A stretch of 64,000 bases of DNA from Epiperipatus broadwayi (Eukaryota > Onychophora > Udeonychophora > Euonychophora > Peripatidae): positions 372,001-436,000 of the forward strand of contig JAQFVV010000280.1 in NCBI GenBank assembly GCA_028023455.1. The letters are read 5' to 3'. Position numbers and translations under genes: made by a program. Every line of letters begins with the position of its first letter. The first letter of the stretch is position 1. Positions 1 through 10,218 of this stretch are shown in pieces. The notes beneath the pieces are model-generated. The model saw nothing but the letters and a program-made list of their open reading frames with translations, did not search any database and was not told the DNA's origin.

Positions 1-127
1 TATAGATGTTTGAGTTGGATAGCTGGGTTTGAAGACATGTACGTCTGAAAATTTCAGATTTTCCACTCAATAGATAACTTTTAGCTAAGTGCTTAGCTTT
101 GGGTTGGTATTTTTAGATCTAGTGTCT

Positions 128-198
128 GAACCTACCCTGACACCTCTCTGAGGAGTGCCAAAGCACGAAACCATGGTCAGGGGTTTGGGGAGGGGTTC
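128..198 (+). ncRNA. Type I hammerhead ribozyme, copy 1
   Basis: Read directly from the bases. Outer stem I is GAACC 128-132 with GGTTC 194-198. Inner stem I is ACCTCT 142-147 with AGGGGT 179-184, one G-U pair. The core CTGAGGA is at 148-154; position N7 is G instead of the usual U, which the consensus CUGANGA allows. Stem II is GTGC 155-158 with GCAC 163-166, loop CAAA. The second core strand GAA is 167-169. Stem III is ACC 170-172 with GGT 175-177 and a 2-nt loop AT. C178 is the H17 nucleotide, so cleavage is predicted between 178 and 179. ACCATGGT is fully palindromic, so two ribozymes in one transcript could pair as a double hammerhead, as described for the newt ribozyme with its very short stem III. 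Confidence 0.87.
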
Positions 199-552
199 CT
201 GACAGAGATATTTTAAGTGCTGGCTCTGGCTAAGCATTATCATAAAGCTGTAGAGGAATTGGCAATCCTCACTGTTTATAACTACAAGCAAGAGATAGGG
301 TCATGTGATCTATGAATTGATCTATGACTTTTATTTTGACTATTTATAGTCTCTGCCAAAAGTCTTATGCAATTTTATATTGCTATGACTACTACTATAT
401 GGCATGGCTGAAGATCTATCGCCCATATAGTGTTTGAGTTGGATAGCTGGGTTTGAAGACATGTACATGTCTGAAAATTTCAGATTTTCCCTCAATAGAT
501 AACTTTTAGCTAAGTGCTTAGCTTTGGGTTGGTATTTTTAGATCTAGTGTCT

Positions 553-623
553 GAACCTACCCTGACACCTCTCTGAGGAGTGCCAAAGCACGAAACCATG
601 GTCAGGGGTTTGGGGAGGGGTTC
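553..623 (+). ncRNA. Type I hammerhead ribozyme, copy 2
   Basis: Same as copy 1, shifted by 425 nt, with every core and stem nucleotide identical. Predicted cleavage lies after C603. The unit between the first two cleavage sites is 425 nt. Confidence 0.87.
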
Positions 624-986
624 CTGACAGAGATATTTTAAGTGCTGGCTCTGGCTAAGCATTTATCATAAAGCTTGTAGAGGAATTGGCAATCCTCACT
701 GTTTATAACTTACAAGCTTAAGAGATAGGGTCATGTGATCTATGAATTGATCTATGACTTTATTTTGACTATTTATAGTCTCTGCCAAAAAGTCTTATGC
801 AATTTTATATTGCTATGACTACTACTATATGGCATGGCTGAAGATCTATCAGCCCCATATAGATGTTTGAGTTGGATAGCTGGGTTTGAAGACATGTACA
901 TGTCTGAAAATTTCAGATTTTCCACTCAATAGATAACTTTTAGCTAAGTGCTTAGCTTTGGGTTGGTATTTTTAGATCTAGTGTCT

Positions 987-1057
987 GAACCTACCCTGAC
1001 ACCTCTCTGAGGAGTGCCAAAGCACGAAACCATGGTCAGGGGTTTGGGGAGGAGTTC
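987..1057 (+). ncRNA. Type I hammerhead ribozyme, copy 3
   Basis: Core, stem II, stem III and inner stem I are identical to copies 1 and 2. One change in the distal part (GGGG to GGAG near 1051-1054) removes one pair of outer stem I but leaves GAAC/GTTC. Predicted cleavage lies after C1037, 434 nt after that of copy 2. The unit is truncated 75 nt past the ribozyme. Confidence 0.85.
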
Positions 1058-4000
1058 CTGACAGAGATATTTTAAGTGCTGGCTCTGGCTAAGCATTTAT
1101 CATAAAGCTTGTAGAGGAATTGGCAATCCTCAAATTTCTTAAAAGATTTCTTTTTTGTACTTATAATAATATCTGTTAAATAATCTATTCCTTGTGAATA
1201 TCAAAAAGTAATTCATTCTAGTTGAAATAAAACCAATGCTTTTAATAGTAAACATTTGTTTATAAAAAATCTGGAAATTATTGAATGATGCCAGAAAAAA
1301 AAAATGAGAGGCTATGGAGAAGCAAAACTTTACAAGATTTTATTCATAAGGCCTGGTTGCATTTATGTAAATTTAAGTTAATGCAAAAGGACCTATTATA
1401 TCATATCAGACTACTAATTCCAATATTGATAAAATAAAAAAATATCACCACAGTAAAATTTCAAGTTTCTTTTTCACAATATTTCTTTAATGTCAATCTA
1501 ATAAAAACAGTAGATGGGGTCAAACATGAACTTGTCCTAAATTGTCTTAAAACAGAAATGCTCCATGGGGCAGATAAAAATATTTCCAGAATTTTTAAAG
1601 AAAAAAAAACATAAAGCCAAAGTATGATTGGCAAAATTATTCATTAACATTATACTTACACAAACTATTCCAACAATTTGGCAAAAATATAGCAATCTAA
1701 AACAAGTAAATCTAATAATGATCAAAAAAGTTATCCATTATCATTATTATGTATTCACTGGAAGTTTTTTGAAAGAATCATATTAATAAGAATTTTATCA
1801 ATGGTTGAGAATCATTTCTATTTATAGAAAATTCTTACTGAATTCAAGAAAAAGCTCTGAGAAAAGTTTTATTATTAATCACTCACATTGAAAAAAGTTT
1901 TCAAAATAAAAACGGATGCTATCTGTATTAATTTAATCTTATCTTATAATTCTGTTGGGAAATTTTTTTTTTTTTTAAGTTTCTAAAATTCTCAGTTATA
2001 GCAAAACTATTAATTTATTTGATAAAGTGCTCTTTAATAGAAAAAGTAAAGTGACATTAACTGATAATAACAGTAGATACAAAATTTTATAGAACATTCT
2101 ACCATAAAGTTCAACTCTTTTACCTAACATCAGTGATTTTCCAGGAACAGAATGCAGAAAATTTATCTATGCTTATAATAATGCTTTGACTTCTAAAGAG
2201 AGATGTTTTTAAATAAGAATATAAAAAAATAAGAAACCTTTAACAAATATTAGGTTTTTATTCCTAATCCAGTAAAAACAGTGTGCTTAATTTTTCATTT
2301 AAACAATAGAGAAATATTTTATAACATGAATATAATCATATATAATAAGTCTAAAGCACAGATCATAGTCTAACTTCATTTATTTAAAATTATTCAAAAA
2401 AATTTTTTTTTACAAATAATCTCCTTGGAAATCTGGCTACTATTACATGGGGTTTAATTTAATATTCATTAGACAGTTTCCTTAGCATTAGCATATTCGG
2501 TTGGCTAATGCTATGACCCTATTTGAATAAAAAGTATCCACACTAAATTTCTAAATAGTCAATTAAATACTGCCATAAGAAATATTATTGGTACTTTGAT
2601 GTTTACTCCTTTGCAGCATATTTGTTCTTTTATATTGTTTCAAAAGCTTTTAGGCAGATCAGACTTTCTAATTAGTCAAAACATAATTTTCTATCCAAAA
2701 CTGATCTCAAATCAAGATCACTTTTTAAGATGTTTAACCAGGAATCTGAAATTGAAAAATTTTGGCATAAAAAAATTGAATTCTTATAAAATTTAGCTTT
2801 GGTTAAGACCTGTAGAGGTCCCTAATATCGTATTTTTACATGCATATTCTTGTGGTTAAAGCCTTAGTAAATATTACTTACGTAATCAATGTGCGTTTAA
2901 ATAAATTTATAATGTTTAGAATAATTTTTCTTTAGATCCAATAATAAAGTCAGTTGAATTTGAATTTCATAAGACATAACAGAAATCTCATCAACAGATT
3001 TAGGATGGGTCATGTCCATTGTGCTCATCTACTTCAAAAATAAAATTTATCAGCTGCAGAACTATATATATATATGAAGAAATACAAACTATAAGTGACA
3101 TAGTTACTGGTCCTCAAATATTTAAGTACAATGACAAATATGAAAAACTTTATAAAACTTCTAATAAATCTACCTCCTGTTCGGAATCTCTAGAGATTTC
3201 TTTTGATATTTAATTAATATTTAAACTATTTAAGAAAACATAAATCCATCAAATATAAATACTGTGACAAAAAGTTTTGGTAAACTGATTCTTCAAGATA
3301 AATCATTCTGCGTTAATAGTGAACTTTTACTAGAATGTTTAATGTCTGCCTTCTAAAATCAATCTTGCTTCCTGTGACAATAGCAATAAATTTTGTATCA
3401 TTCTATCTTTCCACCATCTGTATAATCATGAATAACCAGATGGTAAGGTCAAATAAAAGTAAAGATTATTTTCTGGATATTGTTTGTGCATCAGTTTGAA
3501 ATATAATAATCTTTTAAAGGCATAATATGATATAGAAATAAAAGATTGAATTTTTCAAGCACTTAAAGGTTTTGAATCCAAGTACACTTGACTATCTATG
3601 TCAATTTAATATATACAATAATTTTTCTAAGTCAAAAATGCTAGAAGTTAGCTTATAATATACAAATTATTTAAATATATAATTACTGGCTTAGTGTCAG
3701 CTCTCTATAACTTATCAGACAGTGTGTTATTTGAAAATGTCATGTCATTGGCATAAATAATAACAAATGTAATTATTGATCAATCTGATATAAAATAATG
3801 ATTTTACTAATAATTAAAAACTAACCTAGGATCTGTTTATCGTTATTATCAAATTAACATGAATTATTCATAATGATAATGGCATGAATTAACTTACAGT
3901 ATCAAAGATATATTAAATTTAAGCTGAGAAGTTATAAACTACTTTTACCTTTAGAAATAAAAACAAGGCCATTTATATATTTATATTTACTATCTATTAA

Positions 4001-5163
4001 TGTGTTTTTATATGTATCTGCATGCGTGTATAAATTAAAATATGTTATTAAGTTTCATTAAATTATTTTTATTACTGTTATAGTTTTTTACTAAATTTAA
4101 ACAAATTCATTTTATACTTTACATTTATTAAGCACAAAAGGTGAAACTGTTAAATAAAATAAAAGTCAATAGAATCAAATTATATTGAGATAAAAACACA
4201 ATATATTGTCTAATTAATAGAAATTTGAAAATTTTTAAATATTGTAAGAGAAGAATTGCTTATTTTATTTTAAAAAAATTGAGGATTGAGATAATTGTTT
4301 TATTTAGTCGATCAGAGCTGACCAAAACATAAGCCATAAACCAGTGATAATTTATGTGGCCTACCTAGAGATTTCGATTTTTTCAAGTGAAAAGATAAAA
4401 TTACAATTTGAATTGAATGTTTAATAAAAATGTGAATTCTATCATTCATTGATAATGTTGATATTATTACCTCATGTTTTTACATCATTTTAATCCCATA
4501 TTTCTAATATAAGATATGTCAAAGAAGTAGGCTTGCACTGTTTTGATTTAATACACATTCTCCAAGTGATTATGTAGTGTATTTATTATTTTTGATGTGA
4601 TCCTTGGATAAACATTTTTCTTTAATGCAGCCCTTGGATTCTTGAGCTTGGATGGGTTACATATAAAGTTCTGGCATTCATAATTATAACAAAACTTTGA
4701 ACCATCATTTTCAAATAATCAGAGAAAATAAATGATAATTATAGGAAAACAATAATATCAGAAGCCAATACATAGGTAAATATGTATAATTACAACTTAG
4801 ATTTTATATTTCAAAATATTTATTTATTACTTGCAAAATTTGTTTCTATGAATGTGATAAATATAAAATGTTAATATCAGAATAATTTGCATATGTTTAA
4901 AAAATCAGAGTTGACAATAATTATAAGAATAAATACAATATAGTATTTTGTAACAATCTTATTTATTTAAAAAAGTAATGTATTTTTTTTATTTTTATTC
5001 ATTTTATAAACAAAATACTATTTAAAATATTTTTCTGATATCTGATTCAATTCAAAATAAGGACTTTAATGTACGTGAAGCCAAATCAATACATTGACAA
5101 AATTTATATATTTCTTCAAATTAAACCAAATAAAATTTACTAATTTAGATGAATGAGGTTGGG

Positions 5164-5213
5164 GCTTAATGCATCTGATGAAAAGAGTTCTGCTGAAAAC
5201 TAGGTCTATAAGC
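5164..5213 (+). ncRNA. Degenerate hammerhead-like motif
   Basis: CTGATGA at 5174-5180 is followed 13 nt later by GAAA (5194-5197) and then ACTAGGTC, giving both core strands and a GTC cleavage triplet at hammerhead spacing. GCTTA upstream (5164-5168) can pair with TAAGC downstream as an outer stem I. Stem II is weak and the pair next to the core in stem I is a U-U mismatch, so this copy is probably inactive. It shares the layout CTGATGAAA..CT.GAAAACTAG.TC with the motif at 6.15 kb, which argues against pure chance. Confidence 0.3.
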
Positions 5214-6139
5214 TTTATTATAGTCCTGAGTTCATGGAAAATATTTTAAATGTACTCATTTATAATAATATTATAAGACATAAATTTATAATATATTACC
5301 TATATCATTGATAATAGAATTTGTACATTTAATTCAATTAATAAGGTTTGTATAAAATGAAATTAAGTTTCTATATGACTATAATATATTTCTATATGTG
5401 CTAATTATGTACAAAGCAACACATTAATATTTGTGAAGTTCAACACCTTTTTATTTATATTAAAGACAATGTTTCTAAAATGAAATTGATTATAATTTCA
5501 TCTTATCTAAAATATAATAAATATGTTTGTTAACTGTAAAAAGCATCTCATTTACTAATTTTGTATGAAATTTGCTTAATATATAAAAAGTCAAACCTAA
5601 TCTATTTTGTGATTAGAAATGTTGAGGTTTGGAACAGTTGATGAAGTGGGTTTTTGTGAACCTTACATTGTCATTATTTACAATTCATAATTTATTGTAT
5701 CTCAATTAAATAAAAAACTATTAAAAAGCACATTTTACAGATAAATAATAATCTAGTAATGTCATATAAAATGCATTCACATACAATAATATTGTAAGAT
5801 ATAGCTCTATAATTGCAATTAGAGAGGAAAATGGTATGGCTAAATGGTAATACTTGACTTTCATTAGTTATACTTTGTGACTGTTTGCTGTTCTTTTAAC
5901 ACAGTTTTTATAGTTACATCATATATTTTAATCTGATCTATGTCATTAAGATGTTCTGAGAATTTTGTGATTTTTTTTATTGAAGTATAATTTAAGCATT
6001 TAATTATATGATTAATAGAAATAAATTTTAACACAGTAGCAACTTTCTCCATACAATATGTCTACCTAATGCAAACCATAGCAATCAATGGATGCTAAAA
6101 GGTTAGTGCATTAAAATCTCTATCTAGTGCCTAGTCATC

Positions 6140-6192
6140 TAAAATTCACAGACTAGTTTCTAGCTTATGGCTTTCATCAGTAAGGAGACTTG
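6140..6192 (-). ncRNA. Degenerate hammerhead-like motif
   Basis: On the - strand: CTGATGA (6180-6174), AGC/GCT stem II with a 5-nt loop, GAA, then stem III AC-TA-GT and C at 6151 as the cleavage nucleotide. Stem III of two pairs and a 2-nt loop resembles the minimal stem III of the newt ribozyme. Stem I is poor: one A-T and one G-U pair, then mismatches, with a possible distal AGTC/GACT. Probably a decayed ribozyme of another retroelement family. Confidence 0.3.
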
Positions 6193-7030
6193 GATCTGAG
6201 AGCACGGCACCTAGATCTTTGGATCTAATATATCCCTCAAGTAGCTATATTTTACCTTTTTAGTTAACTATAAATCTATGAGCCCAAACTAAAAATACAA
6301 TAATGTTTTCAATCCAAGCTAGTATAGTCATTCTGATCTGAACCCACTTGTTTCTATGTAACAGATTGTGTAAGCATAAGAAATGATGATCATGTGATGC
6401 TATAGTGGTTTAATACTAATTCTAATCAAATGATGTTAGTAAGTATAGTTATTAAAAAAACAAAGTTCCAGAATCTGAATTAGGGTTAGAAATTCATTTC
6501 ATTTATTCTATTACAAAGCTAATTATCAAGAGCTTTAGTCACTAAATAGTACTGTAATTTTATATTTCCCAAACTGCTGCTGGTTTTTGATCATCAGTGA
6601 TGAACTTTAAATGTTAAGCCACATCTTTTAGCTCTTTTATATAATTTATGTTTATAACAATTGGCTTTGAAATAGAATAAATAGAATGAATTAATGTTCT
6701 TTAATGTAAATATGGAATGAAATTAGGAGAAATCATGTGATGCTTGGTTTCATATATACCATTTTTATGGAAGAATAATAGCTGATATATTTGTCACATA
6801 AAATGTAAAATTATTTATTAATAGTTATTAAAAATAGATATAATAAAAATTATGGGAAAAAAATGCTTACTTGATGTAAAAACGATTTGAATATTTATGT
6901 CATTATGGATAACATCTATTTCCAGAATCTTGTTATTGATATTTATGCTTGGCTCAATGTAAATGGCATTTGGTTCACTAACTAAAACATAATAATTTTG
7001 TTCTTTTTATACACATACATATATATTTTC

Positions 7031-7111
7031 AAAAATACATTTAAGCTTAATATTTAAATACTAGTATTTTTTAAAAAAATACATTTAAGTTTAATATTTA
7101 AATACTACTAT
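7031..7111. repeat. 46-bp tandem duplication
   Basis: AAATACATTTAAG(C/T)TTAATATTTAAATACTA occurs twice in tandem, starting near 7033 and 7079, directly upstream of the RTE copy A 5' end. Only two copies. Confidence 0.7.
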
Positions 7112-7397
7112 AAAATTAAAGGCTGCAGAGAGGAGTTTGCTATTAGCTGAAAGGAGACGCTTTGATTCCTCTTGGAGGCCTTAAAGGAACCAAGCAGGGC
7201 AAATTTCCTAATGTCCACTCCATACATTCTTGTCGTTGCAGCTGTTATTACTATGTGATTATTCATATAGTATAAGAACATGGATGGGCTGTTCACCAAC
7301 ATGCATTAGCCAGCATAGTGAGTTTATTGGCTTTTTACCACTGAGTTTAAGATCAACAAACACCATGGTCTTTCTTTTCAGTTGCTAATAAGGCAGA

Positions 7398-8036
7398 ATG
7401 GATGTGTGTGTCAATGATAATTTTTTTCTAATAGATATTTACAATCATGATAGACCAAATAAATCATGGCCCTTATTCCCAAGAGGCTGTAAAGTCATCA
7501 GCAAAGGTGGCCAAAAGTGGAGGTCACTAAGAATCCCCTTGATTGTAAACCCAGGCTGCCATTTGATGATGACTTTTTATTTAGGCACTTACAACTGCAG
7601 ATCACTTTCAAGTGAAGGAAGATTGCAAGAATTGGAGGAGTAACTATCTTATATTAAATGAGACATTATTGGACTTAGTGAAGTTAAAAGAAAAGATGAA
7701 AAGATAATTGACTTAAAAAGTGGTCATGTACTTTACTACAAAGGCAAAAATATTAGAAGTACAAGTGGAGTAGGATTCATTATAAATAAAAAGTGGAAAA
7801 ACGACTTTGTGGAGATTGATGGTATATCGAACAGAGTGGCAAGATTAGTTATTCAACTTAATAGCGGATATCAAATGCAGATAATTCAGATTTATGCCCC
7901 AACAAGTTCTCATAATGCTAAAATAGTAAATTTTTATATGGATATACAAAAGGCGTTTGATCAGACTAAACAACATTTTAAAATTGTTATGGGAGACTTT
8001 AATGTTAGAATTGGTAAACAAATAAAAGTGCTGTAG
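7398..8036 (+). pseudogene. RTE endonuclease domain remnant (copy A)
   Basis: Two frames together cover most of an APE-like endonuclease. The first (7398-7643) ends with the family's start motif LGTYNCRSLSSEGRLQELEE (TWNVRSL-like). The second (7809-8036) contains a pattern like RLV.QL..GYQMQIIQIYAPTS followed by KIVMGDFNVRIG, the metal-binding and catalytic GDFN motif. Between them GLSEVKRK (the E-containing motif) and a GVGFI segment are readable across stops. After 8036 the frame is lost in a decayed stretch with a duplicated ATGAATTCTTTTTTTGCA at about 8113-8147. Nonfunctional. Confidence 0.78.
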
Positions 8037-8773
8037 GTAAATTTGGTTATGGTAATAGAAATGAAAGAGGACATAGACTTGTGGGGATTGCAGAAAAAAT
8101 AAACTTTATATTATGAATTCTTTTTTTGCATGAATTCTTTTTTTGCAAAAATGTTAAAAGGAAATGGATATGGAAGAATCCAAATGAAGGAACAGCAGAA
8201 TTGGGTTATATTTTAAAAATATATATATTTCAAGACTAATGTTTTTAATAAATTCAACACAGGAAATGATCATCAATAAGAAAAATGTAAGATATGTGTT
8301 AATACAAAACTATAAAGACAAAAATTATTAAGAAAAATAATATTTACAGTTGATATTCGTAATCTTCAGAAACATTCTTATGAATACTTACAAATCAGTT
8401 TCAAGTATTAGTAGATTTTGAATAAGATTCAGATTTGAATGAAATTAAAAACTGCAACAAAGATAGATAGTAGAAAAAAGTAGCAATTGATCAATAAAAT
8501 TTCTACTGAGATTAGAGAATTTATGAAGAAAAGAAAAATAGGAAGGTATTTAAAAATGATACATTAAAAAGGATTGAATATCTTGAATTTTGTAAAATGA
8601 TATATAAAAGAGTTGATAATAATATAAGAAAGTCTAATTGTGAACAAGCAAGGAAAGCTGTAGAAAAAAAATAAAAGTTTCAAGAGTGTAAAACAACATT
8701 TTGGTATTGGTAGGAAACATATTTGCAATACGAAAAAAAGATGTAACTATTTCTAAAAAAAAGAGATGATATC

Positions 8774-8944
8774 ATGAAGTGGGTAGAAGAGTTCTATCAA
8801 GAATTATATAATAATAAAGAACAAGTAACTTCTGCGTCTATTATATCTTCTGAATTTCCCAGAATTTTAAATGAAGAAGTGAGACATGCAATTAAATTTA
8901 TGAAGAAAGGAAAAGCTCCAGGTAATGATGGAATTATAATTATA
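8774..8944 (+). pseudogene. RTE reverse transcriptase N-terminal fragment (copy A)
   Basis: The frame reads MKWVEEFYQELYNN, then a linker, then EVRHAIKFMKKGKAPGNDGI. This is the conserved start of non-LTR RTs (A.....KAPG.DGI). Reading continues to 9100, but residues after GNDGI no longer resemble RT. The matching part of copy B at about 19540-19840 is duplicated and more decayed. Confidence 0.75.
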
Positions 8945-8955
8945 AACAAATATTT

Positions 8956-9914
8956 ACTTAAAAATTATTTAATATCACAAACATATACTGAATACCCTGA
9001 AAAAATTATTCATTTCAAGTTTTATATATTATTAAAGTATAAAATAATATCTTTTATTCTATCTGGAAGTAAAATGTATGTGCATTGCAGGTTACTTTAA
9101 TAATCGTGCTTCTGCATTAGAGCATCCAATCTCAATCTTGACTTGCAGATCCTCTTATGTCATTATAATATATATTTCCTTTTCAAAATGTTTGAAATAA
9201 TTTTTAGTTTGCTTATTTCTTTTTAAGCTGTTTGAGATGGTTTTCAGTTTTCTTGTTGATAATAAATATGTATAATAAAGTGTTTATGCTAAATTCTTTT
9301 TTTTTAAAAAAAAGGAAAACTTAGTGGGTGTAGTAATTTTGAAATCGTACTGAATTGCTTTTAATTACCATAATACAGATAATAGTAGCTATTGTATAAC
9401 ATGTATTTTCTACAATGGAAATTAACAGTTAACTGTTAAGTAGTATTTTAACATTGATGTGAAAATTTACTTTCTAAAATCATTGCCTTATATTATAAAT
9501 TTACAATTTAGCTTGAAACAAAAGTTCAGAAACATCTTGTCAATTAGCATGTTTTTGAAAATGATTTATTTTTGTATACTGGTATAAACAAAGTTGAGAT
9601 CAAACCCACATCATGCAGATTTGTAAATTCATTGTCAAGCTAAAATTATCTTTATTATCACACATTTTTTCCAATTTTTCAGTACCATCTTTACAACAGT
9701 AAGAAATAAAATAAATCATGGACAATTACCCGCCAAGCACACTTTCCCAATAAAATCAAATTTTTCAAATGATTTGTCTATTGCTCTTTTAAACCAACTT
9801 CCTAAATCTGAAACATGGATCCAGGTTCTTTCTGCTCTTGGAGTTCTACAATTACTTTTCAATTCTAGTTACAAGCTGTAAATGAGATTTTTTCAAACAT
9901 TTAATTTTTAAAAA
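8956..9914. other. AT-rich spacer between two RTE copies
   Basis: No gene, RNA or repeat boundary recognised. Confidence 0.5.
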
Positions 9915-10218
9915 TTGCAGAACAGTTTGTTATTAACTGAAAAGAATCCTCTTCTTTCATCTTTAAGGCTCCAAAAACACAAGCAGAACAAATTCCTTCT
10001 CCATATATTCTTATTGATGTAGCTATTATTATTATGTTATTATTCATATGACATTGAAAATAGATGGAATGAACATATATATATTAACCAATACAGTTAG
10101 TTTATTGGCTTTTTACCTTTGAATTTAGACCAAAAAAGACTATGGCCTTTCTCTCAGTTACCTCATAGTTTTTAACTGAAACATCAACTAAATTTTTTTA
10201 AAGTCAGAATGAATATAT
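9915..10218 (+). mobile_element. RTE copy B, 5' UTR portion
   Basis: Matches 7122-7400 of copy A along its length: TTTGTTATTAACTGAAAAG against TTTGCTATTAGCTGAAAGG, and the shared GTTTATTGGCTTTTTACC. It stops exactly where the Gypsy LTR begins (TG at 10219). The continuation of the same element resumes at 17920. Confidence 0.82.

Larger units (their letters stand above)
1..1132 (+). repeat. Tandem array of ~430-bp hammerhead-ribozyme repeats (retrozyme-like)
   Basis: Units begin at about 1, 426 and 858, each starting TATAG.TGTTTGAGTTGG. The third is cut off at 1132, where similarity stops abruptly after GGCAATCCTCA; the array may continue left of the window. Units are nearly identical, differing by a few indels and substitutions, and are visibly more GC-rich than the flanks. 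Each contains a type I hammerhead (separate entries), a perfect palindrome GACATGTACATGTC and an inverted repeat AGCTAAG/CTTAGCT. No convincing ORF is present. A transcript of the array would be cut into monomers of 425 and 434 nt. Animal retrozymes and hammerhead satellites (schistosome, newt) have the same plan; assignment as a retrozyme is inference. Confidence 0.85.
1133..7030. other. AT-rich spacer without recognisable genes
   Basis: No reading frame here looks protein-coding: all are short, AT-driven and dense in Ile/Lys/Asn/Phe. No transposon domain, RNA gene or splice-flanked exon was recognised. Two hammerhead-like motifs inside this stretch are listed separately. Confidence 0.6.
7122..8955 (+). 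mobile_element. RTE-type LINE, copy A (5' part, truncated in the RT)
   Basis: The 5' UTR from about 7122 matches that of copy B from about 9915, so both retain the family's 5' end. After it come decayed pieces of the apurinic-type endonuclease and the start of the reverse transcriptase. The last family-like sequence is the APGNDGI motif near 8920-8940; after this the sequence becomes AT-rich noise, so the RT catalytic region is missing. Several stops and frameshifts interrupt it, for example TAA at 7641. The RTE clade is common across animals and encodes one endonuclease-RT polyprotein. Confidence 0.8.

Noticed and set aside
85-291. 68-codon frame on the - strand over the ribozyme repeat (with similar frames in other units)
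   Set aside because: It overlaps the hammerhead and is explained by the repeat's higher GC content; lengths differ between units because of indels.
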